A DNA stretch of 64,000 bases. Origin: Lachnospiraceae bacterium UBA7143. Its GTDB lineage: Bacteria > Bacillota > Clostridia > Lachnospirales > Lachnospiraceae. The position numbers and the translations under genes are program-made. Positions 8,873-17,894 of the stretch are shown here, piece after piece (within the stretch, counting starts at the first letter, position 1; every line of letters starts with the position of its first letter). The stretch lies in contig DKWV01000044.1 of NCBI GenBank assembly GCA_002491905.1, positions 36,083-100,082 on the forward strand, in the 5' to 3' direction. The notes below the pieces were generated by a model. The model had not been told where the DNA came from. It made no database searches and was given only the letters and a program-made list of their open reading frames with translations.

Positions 8873-10234
8873 TTACAGGTCAGAAATCTGCACAAGCTTC
8901 AGGTTCGATTTGACCTTCGCTTCCAGATTCAGCTTCTCGTCAAACCGAAAGGCCGTGTACATATAAATATAATCCGCGCTGATCTTCGCCTTTTTCGCAT
9001 AGAGCAGGAGATTTTCGTAATCCTCATAGGTCATGGGCTTCTCCCAGTTGCAAAGCCCGATCAGCGTGCGCCCTTCCTCATCCTGCGCAATGATATCCAG
9101 GGAACCCACCTTGCCGATCCACTCGCCGATGGTTCCGCAGTTAATAGGAAGTCTGTGCCGCTCCCCCAGCCTTGCCAGATGCTGTCTGCACACCTGCTTG
9201 AAATATCCGGACACATAGCGTCTGAAATCACGCATAACATAGTGATTATAGAACTCCCCCACCGACAGCATCTGCAGATCGCTCAGATGGGGATACATAT
9301 AGGTATAATAGAAGTCCACAAAAGGATGGCTGATCCGGTAAATTCCTTTCTGCACATTCTCCTTGCCCGCCGTATCGTAAGAAAATACCTTTTCCACCAG
9401 TTCCAGCTCAATCAGGTTTTTCAGGTAAACACTGATCTTCGCCCTTGAAAACTCCGTATGCAGATAGAGGTCATTTAATTTGTGGTCTCCCGCCGCAATG
9501 GATGCCATGATGGTGTTGTAGACCCCCGGCTCCCTGAGCTGTTCCGTGAGAATACGCTCCCCCTCCTCGAAAAGGAAGCTGTTGCAGTCCAAAATGTTGC
9601 GGCAGATGTTCTGCTGGATCGTAAGCCTGTCGTCAAACTGGTTCCACAGACCCGGAATTCCCCCTAAAATAGAGTAAGCTTCCACGCATTCTTCAATGCG
9701 GAAATTCGGAAACCTTTCTACCAAGTCCGCAAAGGGCATCTCCTTGATCTTCAAAAGACCCGAAAGCTCGTAAGCCGCCTCCCCGATTCTGGTAATCATA
9801 CTGTTCTCGATCCACCCGATGGAAGAGCTTACCAGAACCACCATCACATCGTCCCGGTTCCACTGACTGTGAACGAAAGCCACCAGCTCCTTCATAAAGG
9901 TTTCGCTGGCCCGCACAATATTCTGGAACTCGTCAATCACCAACACCTTTTTCCCGGTGACACGGTGGGCAATCTTTTCAAAAATCTCCTGAAACTTCGG
10001 GAATTTCTCCACAACATAGCCGTCGTGAGTGAGCTGCCTGCCCCACTGATAGGCCTGTTCCCTCTCAGAGCAGGCTCTGGCAAGGTAATAATAGCCCGGC
10101 CGGTCTTTCATAAATTCCTTCACCAGCGCGGTCTTCCCGATATGCTTCTGCCCGTAGACAATCAGAATCTGACTGCCGTCCCTGTCGTAATAATTATTCA
10201 GATAACCAAGTTCTGTCGTTCTGCCCAGTAACAT
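8873..10234 (-). CDS. AAA ATPase of the archaeal-ATPase / DUF234 type
   Basis: A protein of 453 residues with an N-terminal P-loop ATPase domain and a C-terminal DUF234-like region. Walker A is G-Q-K-H-I-G-K-T-A near residues 29-37 and Walker B is V-L-V-I-D-E-F-Q near 98-105. A winged-helix-like region follows, then a C-terminal D-I-I-A-Q-D-E-E-G-R-T-L-I-G pattern that resembles a PD-(D/E)xK nuclease core. Members are abundant in gut anaerobes and their role is unsettled; ATP-dependent regulation or DNA-end handling have been proposed. It sits 13 bases after the GGDEF/EAL gene and is likely cotranscribed. Confidence 0.82.
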   Translation of the reverse strand: MLLGRTTELGYLNNYYDRDGSQILIVYGQKHIGKTALVKEFMKDRPGYYYLARACSEREQAYQWGRQLTHDGYVVEKFPKFQEIFEKIAHRVTGKKVLVIDEFQNIVRASETFMKELVAFVHSQWNRDDVMVVLVSSSIGWIENSMITRIGEAAYELSGLLKIKEMPFADLVERFPNFRIEECVEAYSILGGIPGLWNQFDDRLTIQQNICRNILDCNSFLFEEGERILTEQLREPGVYNTIMASIAAGDHKLNDLYLHTEFSRAKISVYLKNLIELELVEKVFSYDTAGKENVQKGIYRISHPFVDFYYTYMYPHLSDLQMLSVGEFYNHYVMRDFRRYVSGYFKQVCRQHLARLGERHRLPINCGTIGEWIGKVGSLDIIAQDEEGRTLIGLCNWEKPMTYEDYENLLLYAKKAKISADYIYMYTAFRFDEKLNLEAKVKSNLKLVQISDL

Positions 10235-10247
10235 AGCTTTACCTGCC

Positions 10248-12122
10248 TCATCCTACCTTCGCCGCCAGTTTCTCCAGTATATCCTCTACGCCATCTGCCG
10301 GCATCGGCCTGCCCATATAATATCCCTGAATCATATCGCACTCCAGTTCTTTCAGGTACTGGAACTGTTCCCTGGTCTCCACGCCCTCCGCAATCGTCTC
10401 GTATCCCAGACGTTTCACCATATAGATAATGGATTCCGTAATAATCTTTGTGTTTTTATCCGTAAGAAGCGTATCCACAAAAGTTTTATCAATTTTCAGC
10501 GTGTCAATCGGCAGCCCTTTTAGATAGGAGAGGGAAGAAAATCCCGTGCCAAAGTCATCCAATGAAATTTTGACACCGATCTTTTTCAGCTCGCCCAATT
10601 GTTGACTTATGTAGTCAAAGTCCTCTATCAGGATGGTCTCCGTCACTTCGATCTCTATCTCGCTCGGAGAGACATCATACTTTTCCAGAATCTGCAAGAG
10701 GCTGTCTATAAATCCCCGTTTCTTGCACTGCACCGCCGAAACATTAAGAGATAAAATCAGCGGGTAATGATACTTATCACGCCAGCCCGCATAAGTCTGC
10801 ACACTTTTTTCTATCACCCAGTTTCCGATCGGTACGATGGTTCCGTTCTTTTCCGCAATGGGAATAAAGACGGAAGGACTTATCATGTCCCCCTTATTAT
10901 CCCTCCAGCGGATCAGCGCCTCCACGCCGCGGAGCTCTCTACTTTGTGCGTAATACTGGGGCTGGAAATACATGGTAAAATTCTGCTCGAAAACAACCTC
11001 TTTCAGCTTGTTCTGTATGGTCACCGTCCGCAAAAATTCCTCCAGAATTGCCCCCTCAAAATACTGGATTTTATCCTTTCCACGGCTTTTCGCCTTAAAC
11101 ATGACAATCTCCGCGCAGTTAATCAGCTCAAGCGTCCCCGAAGCCGCCTCCGGATACTCGGATACGCCCACGCTCACCGTCATGGTGACCTCCTGTCCGT
11201 CCGTCATCTTAAACGGCTTCTTCAGCCGCTCCCTGATGACCCGGTAAATCGTCTCCACGCTTCTCGCACCGCAGGGATCATAGATTGCGATACAGTAAAT
11301 ATCCGTGCTGAAATGGGAAATTACCACATTGCTGTTCATCAGGCCGGTAAGATACTGACCGAACAACTGCACCAGCTCATCCCCCGCAATGATGCCCATA
11401 CCGTCGTTGACCCTGCGGAAATCGTCAAAGTCCACGAACATCACCGCTACCTTTTTCCCTTCCTCTTCCGCGCAGCGCAAAAACTCCCCCAAAAGCCTGA
11501 CGAAATAATTCCGGTTATACAGCCCAGTCAGGATATCATAATAAGCCATGTAAGTAAGCTCATCCTTCTGGGCAGTCAGTTTGGTCACATCCTTAAAGCG
11601 TATGATTTTGTCCGTGGGTTCGCCCTCAGAATCATAGACGACGTTAACCTCCACCTCGATGCAGAGCCGGCTCGCTTTCAGCTTAATTTCAAAGCTGTCC
11701 CTGTCTCTCTTCTGATTTTCGATAAGCAGTCCTTCCCTGAGTGGAATTTCGTACTGCTCCTCCACCCTGTCATAAAGTTTTGCCAGCTCATCCATACTGG
11801 AAATGGAAAAATCAAAGAAATGATCCCAGTTGGCCATTGTCTCGACCCGGTCTTCCCGATAGTTGTAATAGATAAACGCACTGCTTGACGTCTCGCACAA
11901 AAGACGGAGCATTTTTTCATCCTGACGGAGTTTCTCATTCTCCTGCGCAAGCAGCTGTGTCCCGTTCCCCTTCTTATTTGTCTTTGTATTTACCACTTTA
12001 TATACGCGCCGGTCTCCCCAGACAGCGCCCTCCCCCCATATCAGTCGTCTTCGTTTACAGTTTCCTTTTGACTCCCTTATTTTTTCGTAATATACCCCTT
12101 TGCCTTCAGTGTCTCCGCACAC
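10248..12122 (-). CDS. PAS-GGDEF(degenerate)-EAL cyclic-di-GMP phosphodiesterase
   Basis: A PAS-like region leads to a GGDEF-fold domain whose signature is replaced by S-T-D-I-Y near residues 272-276, so cyclase activity is unlikely. The EAL domain is intact: EAL at about 401, then the conserved N-V-S, E-V-T-E-T, D-D-F-G-T-G, K-I-D, E-G-V-E-T and Q-G-Y motifs. Hydrolysis of cyclic di-GMP is therefore expected. The start is uncertain. The GTG at 12122 has a well-spaced GGGGGAG but overlaps asd by 46 bases; an in-frame GTG at 11996 avoids the overlap but has no clear site, and the intervening codons look weakly coding. Confidence 0.88.
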   Translation of the reverse strand: MCGDTEGKGVYYEKIRESKGNCKRRRLIWGEGAVWGDRRVYKVVNTKTNKKGNGTQLLAQENEKLRQDEKMLRLLCETSSSAFIYYNYREDRVETMANWDHFFDFSISSMDELAKLYDRVEEQYEIPLREGLLIENQKRDRDSFEIKLKASRLCIEVEVNVVYDSEGEPTDKIIRFKDVTKLTAQKDELTYMAYYDILTGLYNRNYFVRLLGEFLRCAEEEGKKVAVMFVDFDDFRRVNDGMGIIAGDELVQLFGQYLTGLMNSNVVISHFSTDIYCIAIYDPCGARSVETIYRVIRERLKKPFKMTDGQEVTMTVSVGVSEYPEAASGTLELINCAEIVMFKAKSRGKDKIQYFEGAILEEFLRTVTIQNKLKEVVFEQNFTMYFQPQYYAQSRELRGVEALIRWRDNKGDMISPSVFIPIAEKNGTIVPIGNWVIEKSVQTYAGWRDKYHYPLILSLNVSAVQCKKRGFIDSLLQILEKYDVSPSEIEIEVTETILIEDFDYISQQLGELKKIGVKISLDDFGTGFSSLSYLKGLPIDTLKIDKTFVDTLLTDKNTKIITESIIYMVKRLGYETIAEGVETREQFQYLKELECDMIQGYYMGRPMPADGVEDILEKLAAKVG

Positions 12123-13162
12123 AGTACGGCTCCCCCAGCCGCTCCGCGCACAGTATTGTGGGAAAGACCCACAAATTTCCAGTCGTAAACGCTGTCCTCA
12201 CGGATGCGTCCCACGCTGATTCCCATGCCGTTCTCATAATCCACATCCAGTTTCACCTGCGGCCGGTTGTCCTCCTCCATCACCTGGATAAACTGCTTCG
12301 GTGCGCTGGGTAAATTCAGCTCCTGCGGCAGTCCTTTAAACTGCACCAGTTTCTCAACAAGCTGCTCTTTGGTAGGTTTCTTCTTAAACTTCACAAACAC
12401 GGCTGCCGTATGGCCGTTTAACACAGGCACACGGATGCACTGGCAGGTAATCACCGGGCTCTTTGCCGGAACAATTTCCCCGTCCACGATCTTACCCCAG
12501 ATCCGCAGCGGTTCCTTCTCGCTCTTTTCCTCCTCGCCACCGATGTAGGGAATCACATTCTCCACCATCTCCGGCCAGTCCTTAAAGGTCTTGCCCGCAC
12601 CGGAAATCGCCTGATAGGTGGTAGCCACCACCTCGTAAGGCTCAAACTCCTTCCACGCGGTGAGTACCGGCGCGTAGCTCTGGATCGAGCAGTTAGGTTT
12701 CACGGCGATAAAGCCGCGCTTTGTGCCAAGCCTCTTTTTCTGGAACTCAATCACGTCGAAGTGCTCCGGATTAATCTCCGGCACCACCATAGGCACATCC
12801 GGCGTCCAGCGGTGCGCGCTGTTGTTGGAAACCACGGGTGTCTCCGTCTTCGCGTACTCTTCCTCAATCTTTTTGATCTCATCCTTCGTCATATCCACTG
12901 CGGAAAAGACGAAATCCACCTCCGCCGCCACTGCCGCGACCTCGTTTACATTCTTAACCACAATCTTCTTTACCGCCTCCGGCATGGGCGTATCCATCTT
13001 CCACCTGCCGCCGACCGCCTCCTCGTAGGTCTTGCCCGCAGACCGGGGACTCGCCGCGATCGTGGTCACCTCAAACCAGGGATGGTTCTCCAGAAGGGCA
13101 ATAAAACGCTGCCCTACCATACCCGTACCACCTAAAATTCCTACCTTCAATTTCTCGCTCAT
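12077..13162 (-). CDS. asd: Aspartate-semialdehyde dehydrogenase
   Basis: A 361-residue enzyme that reduces aspartyl phosphate to aspartate semialdehyde, the branch point to lysine/diaminopimelate, threonine and methionine. The N-terminal G-G-T-G-M-V-G-Q-R binds NADP. The catalytic Cys lies in K-P-N-C-S-I-Q, and H-T-A-A-V with R-V-P-V-L-N-G are typical. The length and motif pattern fit the archaeal/fungal-type subclass rather than the enterobacterial form. GAGGAG lies upstream of the ATG. It follows argH by six bases, so the two are an operon. Confidence 0.95.
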   Translation of the reverse strand: MSEKLKVGILGGTGMVGQRFIALLENHPWFEVTTIAASPRSAGKTYEEAVGGRWKMDTPMPEAVKKIVVKNVNEVAAVAAEVDFVFSAVDMTKDEIKKIEEEYAKTETPVVSNNSAHRWTPDVPMVVPEINPEHFDVIEFQKKRLGTKRGFIAVKPNCSIQSYAPVLTAWKEFEPYEVVATTYQAISGAGKTFKDWPEMVENVIPYIGGEEEKSEKEPLRIWGKIVDGEIVPAKSPVITCQCIRVPVLNGHTAAVFVKFKKKPTKEQLVEKLVQFKGLPQELNLPSAPKQFIQVMEEDNRPQVKLDVDYENGMGISVGRIREDSVYDWKFVGLSHNTVRGAAGGAVLCAETLKAKGYITKK

Positions 13163-13168
13163 AACAGT

Positions 13169-14617
13169 TCACTCCTCCTCTGTTTCCTTTATCTCCATTT
13201 CTCCAAGCTGGCCGCCAAACACGCTGTCCTCATCCTGCCAGTCCTTCGTCAGATACTCCCTGTATATCCGTATGACCTCCCTCATGGCATCCGGTCCCGG
13301 CGCACCGATGGTCAGACGCTTTTCCACGCAGGTCTTTAAGCTGATGGCCTGATAGACATCTTCCTCAAAGACGGGGCTGATCTCCTTAAGCTCTTCCAGG
13401 GAAAGTTCATCAATGCTGCAGTTTTTATCAATACAGAAAAGCACCAGCCTGCCGATGATACCGTGGGCGTCACGGAAAGGTACGCCTTTCCCCACCAGAT
13501 AATCCGCCGCGTCCGTGGCATTGGTAAAGCCCATTGCCGCACTCTTTTCCATCACGTCCTTATTAAATTTCATCGTGCGGATCATGCCTTCAAACAATGC
13601 CAGACACCCCTTCACCGTGTCTATGGCGTCGAAGGTCAGTTCCTTGTCCTCCTGCATATCCTTGTTGTAGGCAAGGGGAAGCCCCTTCATCGTCGTCAGG
13701 ATAGAGACAAGCGCCCCGTAAACACGCCCCGTCTTTCCCCGCACCAGCTCCGCGATATCCGGGTTTTTCTTCTGGGGCATAATGCTGCTCCCCGTGGAGT
13801 AGGCATCGTCGATCTCCACGAAACGGTACTCGTTGGAATTCCAGATGATAATCTCCTCGCAAAAGCGGCTTAAGTGCATCATAATCGTGGATAGCGCCGA
13901 TAAAAACTCTATCACATAATCCCTGTCGGATACCGAATCCATACTGTTTAACGTGGGCCCCTCAAAACCGAGCAGCGACGCCGTGTAAGCCCTGTCTAAC
14001 GGATAGGTCGTCCCCGCTAACGCCCCCGCCCCCAGCGGACAGTAATTCATGCGGTAGAAAATATCCTTAAGCCGGGATCTGTCTCTTTTAAACATCTCAA
14101 AATAGGCGCCGATATGGTGAGCAAGCGTCACCGGCTGCGCCTTCTGCAGATGGGTAAAGCCCGGCATGTAGGTCTCCACATGCTCCTCCATGACCGTAAG
14201 AAGCGTCTGCAAAAGATCCTTCAAAAGCCCATCCACATTAAGCACCTCAAGCCTGGTATACAGCCGCATGTCCATCGCCACCTGGTCATTGCGGCTCCTG
14301 CCTGTGTGAAGCTTTTTCCCCACATCGCCAATCCGGTCGATCAGGTTAGCCTCCACGAAACTGTGGATATCCTCGTATTCCTCCGTGATGGCAAGCTTCC
14401 CGTCTTCCACATCCCGCCTGATCCCGGTGAGTCCTTTTAAAATTTCGTCCTTCTCCTCTTTCGTCAGAATCCCCTGCTTGGCCAGCATAACCGTATGCAC
14501 GATGCTGCCCTCAATATCCTGCGTAAAGAACTTCTGGTCAAAGGAAATCGACGCGTTAAAGTTATATACAAGCTGATCCGTCTCCTTCGTGAAACGGCCG
14601 CCCCACAACTGCGCCAT
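13169..14617 (-). CDS. argH: Argininosuccinate lyase
   Basis: An enzyme of about 482 residues that splits argininosuccinate into arginine and fumarate, the last step of arginine synthesis. The fumarase-superfamily signature G-S-S-I-M-P-Q-K-K-N-P-D is intact, as are T-G-R-S-R-N-D-Q and H-L-Q-K-A-Q-P. The start at 14617 is set by GGAGG eight bases upstream and by the typical opening M-A-Q-L-W-G-G-R-F. No argG is in view. It heads the leftward argH-asd unit and has its own promoter. Confidence 0.96.
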   Translation of the reverse strand: MAQLWGGRFTKETDQLVYNFNASISFDQKFFTQDIEGSIVHTVMLAKQGILTKEEKDEILKGLTGIRRDVEDGKLAITEEYEDIHSFVEANLIDRIGDVGKKLHTGRSRNDQVAMDMRLYTRLEVLNVDGLLKDLLQTLLTVMEEHVETYMPGFTHLQKAQPVTLAHHIGAYFEMFKRDRSRLKDIFYRMNYCPLGAGALAGTTYPLDRAYTASLLGFEGPTLNSMDSVSDRDYVIEFLSALSTIMMHLSRFCEEIIIWNSNEYRFVEIDDAYSTGSSIMPQKKNPDIAELVRGKTGRVYGALVSILTTMKGLPLAYNKDMQEDKELTFDAIDTVKGCLALFEGMIRTMKFNKDVMEKSAAMGFTNATDAADYLVGKGVPFRDAHGIIGRLVLFCIDKNCSIDELSLEELKEISPVFEEDVYQAISLKTCVEKRLTIGAPGPDAMREVIRIYREYLTKDWQDEDSVFGGQLGEMEIKETEEE

Positions 14618-14653
14618 ACCGAAAACCTCCATGCTTAATTAAATCTAAATTTG

Positions 14654-14682
14654 ATGATACCATAAATTGGTTTTGTTTTCAA
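14654..14682 (-). promoter_or_regulatory. Promoter of argH-asd
   Basis: TTGAAA (14677-14682) and TATCAT (14654-14659) are separated by 17 bases, reading left into argH about 40 bases away. Confidence 0.6.
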
Positions 14683-14727
14683 TCAAAACACATATTTTCT
14701 TACCCGTCATAAAATAATGTTATACTC

Positions 14728-14782
14728 GTAGTAAACGACCCATCAAATTTCGGTTCGCAAAAAATATGATGTCGTTGACTAC
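14728..14782 (+). other. Leader stem-loop before the ABC transporter genes
   Basis: A 12-base arm (14728-14739) and its near-perfect complement (14771-14782, one mismatch) enclose 31 bases and end two bases before AAGGAGG. A TATACT at 14721-14726 could be the -10 for rightward transcription, in which case part of the left arm lies upstream of the transcript start. It could control translation or be a DNA operator. It matches no riboswitch I recognise. Confidence 0.35.
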
Positions 14783-14799
14783 ATAAGGAGGCATTTTCT

Positions 14800-15588
14800 A
14801 TGCAGCCAATACTTTCTCTGCGTGATGTTTCCTATTCCTATCACAATCTGAAGGGAGAAACCCCCGCGCTCTCGCACATCAATCTGCAGATTCCCGAGGG
14901 GAGCTTCGTCGCCGTCGTAGGACCCAGCGGCTGCGGCAAATCCACTCTTCTTTCCATCATTGCTGGACTGCTTGCCCCGGAGGAGGGAGAAATTCTTTAC
15001 AGAGGGCTCTCCGCCAAAGACTACTGCGCGGACTCCGCCCTGAGAATTGGCTATATGCTGCAGAGGGATCATCTTTTTGAATGGCGCACAGTCTACCAGA
15101 ATGTGATCCTGGGGCTGGAACTCACCCACAGTCTCACAAAGGAAAACACGGATTATATCCTGAAACTTCTTGAGGATTATGGTCTCTACGGCTTTAAGGA
15201 TAAAAAGCCATCCGAACTCTCCGGCGGTATGCGCCAGCGGGCAGCCCTGATCCGCACAATGGCCGTCCACCCGGATCTCCTTCTTCTGGACGAACCCTTC
15301 AGCGCCCTGGATTTCCAGACCCGACTCTCCGTCTCCGCGGACATTGCCGGAATCATCCGACAAACAAAAAAGACCGCGCTGCTGATCACCCACGATCTCT
15401 CCGAAGCCATCACGCTGGCAGACCGGGTGGTCGTCCTCTCCAGACGCCCCGCCGGGGTGAAACGCGAAATGGCCATCCACTATGAAATAGGCCGGGAAGA
15501 CCCCCTTGCTGTCCGGGGCACCGCCGCCTATCAGGAATATTTTAATCAATTATGGGAGGTATTAACCGATGGTAAGACATCCGCATAA
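14800..15588 (+). CDS. ABC transporter ATP-binding protein, nitrate/sulfonate/taurine type
   Basis: A 262-residue ATPase with Walker A G-P-S-G-C-G-K-S-T at 41-49, signature L-S-G-G-M-R-Q-R, Walker B L-L-L-L-D-E-P and H-loop T-H-D. It most resembles the SsuB/TauB/ThiZ family that drives importers of small organic substrates. AAGGAGG lies eight bases before the ATG. Its stop overlaps the permease start by 20 bases, so they are translationally coupled. No substrate-binding protein or biosynthetic neighbour identifies the substrate. Confidence 0.9.
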   Translation: MQPILSLRDVSYSYHNLKGETPALSHINLQIPEGSFVAVVGPSGCGKSTLLSIIAGLLAPEEGEILYRGLSAKDYCADSALRIGYMLQRDHLFEWRTVYQNVILGLELTHSLTKENTDYILKLLEDYGLYGFKDKKPSELSGGMRQRAALIRTMAVHPDLLLLDEPFSALDFQTRLSVSADIAGIIRQTKKTALLITHDLSEAITLADRVVVLSRRPAGVKREMAIHYEIGREDPLAVRGTAAYQEYFNQLWEVLTDGKTSA

Positions 15589-16390
15589 GGCACCGCCGCC
15601 CGTATCTGCGCGGCAGGAAAGCTTCCTGCGTGCCCATCACAGGCACCACCACAAAATTGCCCTCGGAAGAGTTTTTCTTCTGCTCCTTTTTCTTGGTCTC
15701 TGGGAAACTGCCGCAGGGCTTGGCTGGATAGACCGTTTCTTCTTCAGCAGTCCCTCCGGCATATTAAAGTATCTGGGGCAGATGTTTGCGGACCGCTCCT
15801 TCTTCGCCCACACCGGCGTCACCCTGTTTGAGACAATCGCAAGCTTCATTCTGGTCACTGTCCTAAGTCTCCTCGCCGCCACCCTGCTCTGGTATCAGAA
15901 CAGCCTCTCCGAAATTCTGGAACCTTACCTGGTCGTCCTGAATGCCCTTCCGAAATCCGCCCTTGCCCCCCTTCTGATCGTATGGCTTGGCACCGGAACG
16001 AACACCATCATCGTGGCCGGCATCTCCGTCGCCGTTTTCGGTTCCATCATCAGCCTCTACACCGGTTTCTGCCAGGTGGACCCGGAGATGTGCAAGCTGA
16101 TCTACACGCTGGGCGGCAGCCGCAGGGACGCGCTCACCAAGGTAATTCTGCCAAGCTCTGTGCCGCTCATCTTAAGCAGCATGAAAGTCAACATCGGCCT
16201 TTCCCTTGTGGGCGTTATCATCGGGGAATTCCTGGCCGCAAGGCGGGGGCTTGGGTATCTGATCATCTACGGGTCACAGGTGTTCCAGCTCAACATGGTG
16301 ATTACGTCTATTATTATTCTGTGCGCTATCGCTATGGTGTTTTATAAGCTGATCCAGAGCGCGGAGCATTACTATAAGAAGAAATATTAG
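15569..16390 (+). CDS. ABC transporter permease, SsuC/TauC type
   Basis: A 273-residue inner-membrane protein with about six hydrophobic segments and the permease coupling motif (E-M-C-K-L-I-Y-T-L-G-G-S-R-R-D-A-L-T-K-V) in the second half. GGGAGG precedes the ATG. The N-terminus has an unusual His-rich cytoplasmic stretch (H-H-R-H-H-H) before the first helix. It forms the membrane half of the importer with the preceding ATPase. The gene ends just before a convergent gene, separated by a symmetric terminator. Confidence 0.88.
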   Translation: MVRHPHKAPPPVSARQESFLRAHHRHHHKIALGRVFLLLLFLGLWETAAGLGWIDRFFFSSPSGILKYLGQMFADRSFFAHTGVTLFETIASFILVTVLSLLAATLLWYQNSLSEILEPYLVVLNALPKSALAPLLIVWLGTGTNTIIVAGISVAVFGSIISLYTGFCQVDPEMCKLIYTLGGSRRDALTKVILPSSVPLILSSMKVNIGLSLVGVIIGEFLAARRGLGYLIIYGSQVFQLNMVITSIIILCAIAMVFYKLIQSAEHYYKKKY

Positions 16391-16402
16391 CGCACAAGGA
16401 AA

Positions 16403-16425
16403 GGGCAGGCTGCATAGGCCTGCCC
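16403..16425. terminator. Bidirectional terminator between convergent genes
   Basis: An 8-bp GC-rich stem (GGGCAGGC with GCCTGCCC) with a 7-base loop lies between the permease stop and the membrane-protein stop. The minus-strand side is followed by TTTCCTT; the plus-strand side has no T-run. Confidence 0.55.
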
Positions 16426-16445
16426 GAACGCTGTCACCCGACGGT

Positions 16446-17705
16446 CTATTCCGCGGATTCCCCGATTCCGATTACCCCTGTCGTCAATATGCCAAATACA
16501 CTGATTCCCAGCTCCCTCCATGTAAAATAGGAATGACAGCAGGAGTGATCTTTGGTAAACAGATACCAGATAAATGGATACAGTGACACAAACAAAACCA
16601 TTCCCATCATCGGGAAGAGACTTCGCTCTATCCTGATCTGCTTTTTCATTCTGAACAGAACCATACATACCACCAGACAAAGAACCGCCGGCAGAATAAC
16701 CTTCCTGTTGCATACGCCAAGATTGAGTCTCAATGTGTCAAAATAGGAGTGCTTTTTTGTAAAATATCCGCTGCGGTAAGCAATCGCACCAATCGCATCA
16801 CGAATGATATTTTCTTCCGTTAAAACCGAGGCAATCACCCACTTGGAAGACCACATTCCCACATATCCGACGCCCCATGAAAAGGTATGGAGCAGCAGGT
16901 TTTTCCACATAAATATTTGTTTCTCCGCAGACCGCTTATCGGTAAAAGCCAGACAGGCAATCAGCGGAACTCCCAATGTGATAAACGGATATGTCAGGAA
17001 GTCAAAATAAGCCGTCAGCACTCCCGACAGAAGAAACAGATAATTTCTACCCGTATCCGTCAGTTTTTCCCTCCATACATACAGCGCAGACAACGCCAGC
17101 ATCATAATATAGAAACAGGGAGAATACTGTAAGGAACTGCACAGGCTGACCGGGGACAAAAAAATATACAGCCCGAGAAAAGGAATGACATATACCCTCT
17201 CCTTCGTTCCTGCAAGAAAGCTCACAAAACCAAACACAAGCACCAGCTGCAAAATCATGTTCATCTGCCGGATATCCGAATAGGTGAAAACGCATAAGAG
17301 CGGACGCAGCAAAACCTGATATCCATGCCAGTACCTTCCATAATATTTTACAATATAATTATCGTTAGACAGGGCAATCACTTCGTACAGGGATTCCATC
17401 GGATTTTTTCCGTCCACCTCAACATACGTACCCAGAAGAATATCCCTGACACCGTCTTTTGTCTCTGTATAAGAAATGTTCAGCATCAGACCATCCGTAT
17501 AGATATCCAGCATGGTCTCCTCAATATCCTGCCAGACATGTGCGCCCAGCCCCTCCTTATACAGTACAATGGACGACGCCCACACATTTTTCCGCATGCG
17601 GTCCCTTGGAATCAAATAGGTAACCGCAAGGGCTGCGACACCCAATATCGCACAGAGGCAGACAATCCCCAATTCTTTTATGAATAAAACCAGCGTTTCT
17701 CTCAT
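16446..17705 (-). CDS. Polytopic membrane protein of unknown function
   Basis: A 419-residue protein with about nine or ten hydrophobic segments and one extracytoplasmic domain (~residues 35-125) between the first helix and the rest. I do not recognise the family. The layout (a signal-anchor helix, a soluble loop, then many helices) resembles polymer or glycan-handling membrane proteins, but no D-E or D-D motif of GT-C enzymes is evident. The gene is read away from the XRE gene at 17895. Function is unassigned. Confidence 0.75.
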   Translation of the reverse strand: MRETLVLFIKELGIVCLCAILGVAALAVTYLIPRDRMRKNVWASSIVLYKEGLGAHVWQDIEETMLDIYTDGLMLNISYTETKDGVRDILLGTYVEVDGKNPMESLYEVIALSNDNYIVKYYGRYWHGYQVLLRPLLCVFTYSDIRQMNMILQLVLVFGFVSFLAGTKERVYVIPFLGLYIFLSPVSLCSSLQYSPCFYIMMLALSALYVWREKLTDTGRNYLFLLSGVLTAYFDFLTYPFITLGVPLIACLAFTDKRSAEKQIFMWKNLLLHTFSWGVGYVGMWSSKWVIASVLTEENIIRDAIGAIAYRSGYFTKKHSYFDTLRLNLGVCNRKVILPAVLCLVVCMVLFRMKKQIRIERSLFPMMGMVLFVSLYPFIWYLFTKDHSCCHSYFTWRELGISVFGILTTGVIGIGESAE

Positions 17706-17847
17706 ATATTCCTGTTTATCAGATGTATTATAATCCGGCTTTTCCGCTTATCCGAATAAAACCGATTGTATATTTCTTCCCTTTCACCGTCCATTATACG
17801 ATATTATATATCTTACATCAATATTTATAGGACTTTGTATGTTTCGT

Positions 17848-17872
17848 TGTGGACTGCCACATACTATATAAT
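17848..17872 (+). promoter_or_regulatory. Promoter region with palindrome before the XRE gene
   Basis: A perfect -10 TATAAT lies at 17867-17872. A 5-bp inverted repeat TGTGG-ACTG-CCACA (17848-17861) covers the position expected for the -35. Such a site could be an operator for the regulator it precedes. Confidence 0.4.
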
Positions 17873-17894
17873 TTTACAGGTAAGGGGGTATATC

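Noticed and set aside
10767..11888. Long plus-strand frame opposite the EAL gene
   Set aside because: The minus-strand product has intact PAS and EAL motifs; the plus-strand product is not recognisable.
15000..15549. Minus-strand frame across the ABC ATPase gene
   Set aside because: It runs through Walker A, signature and Walker B codons of the real gene and has no family match.
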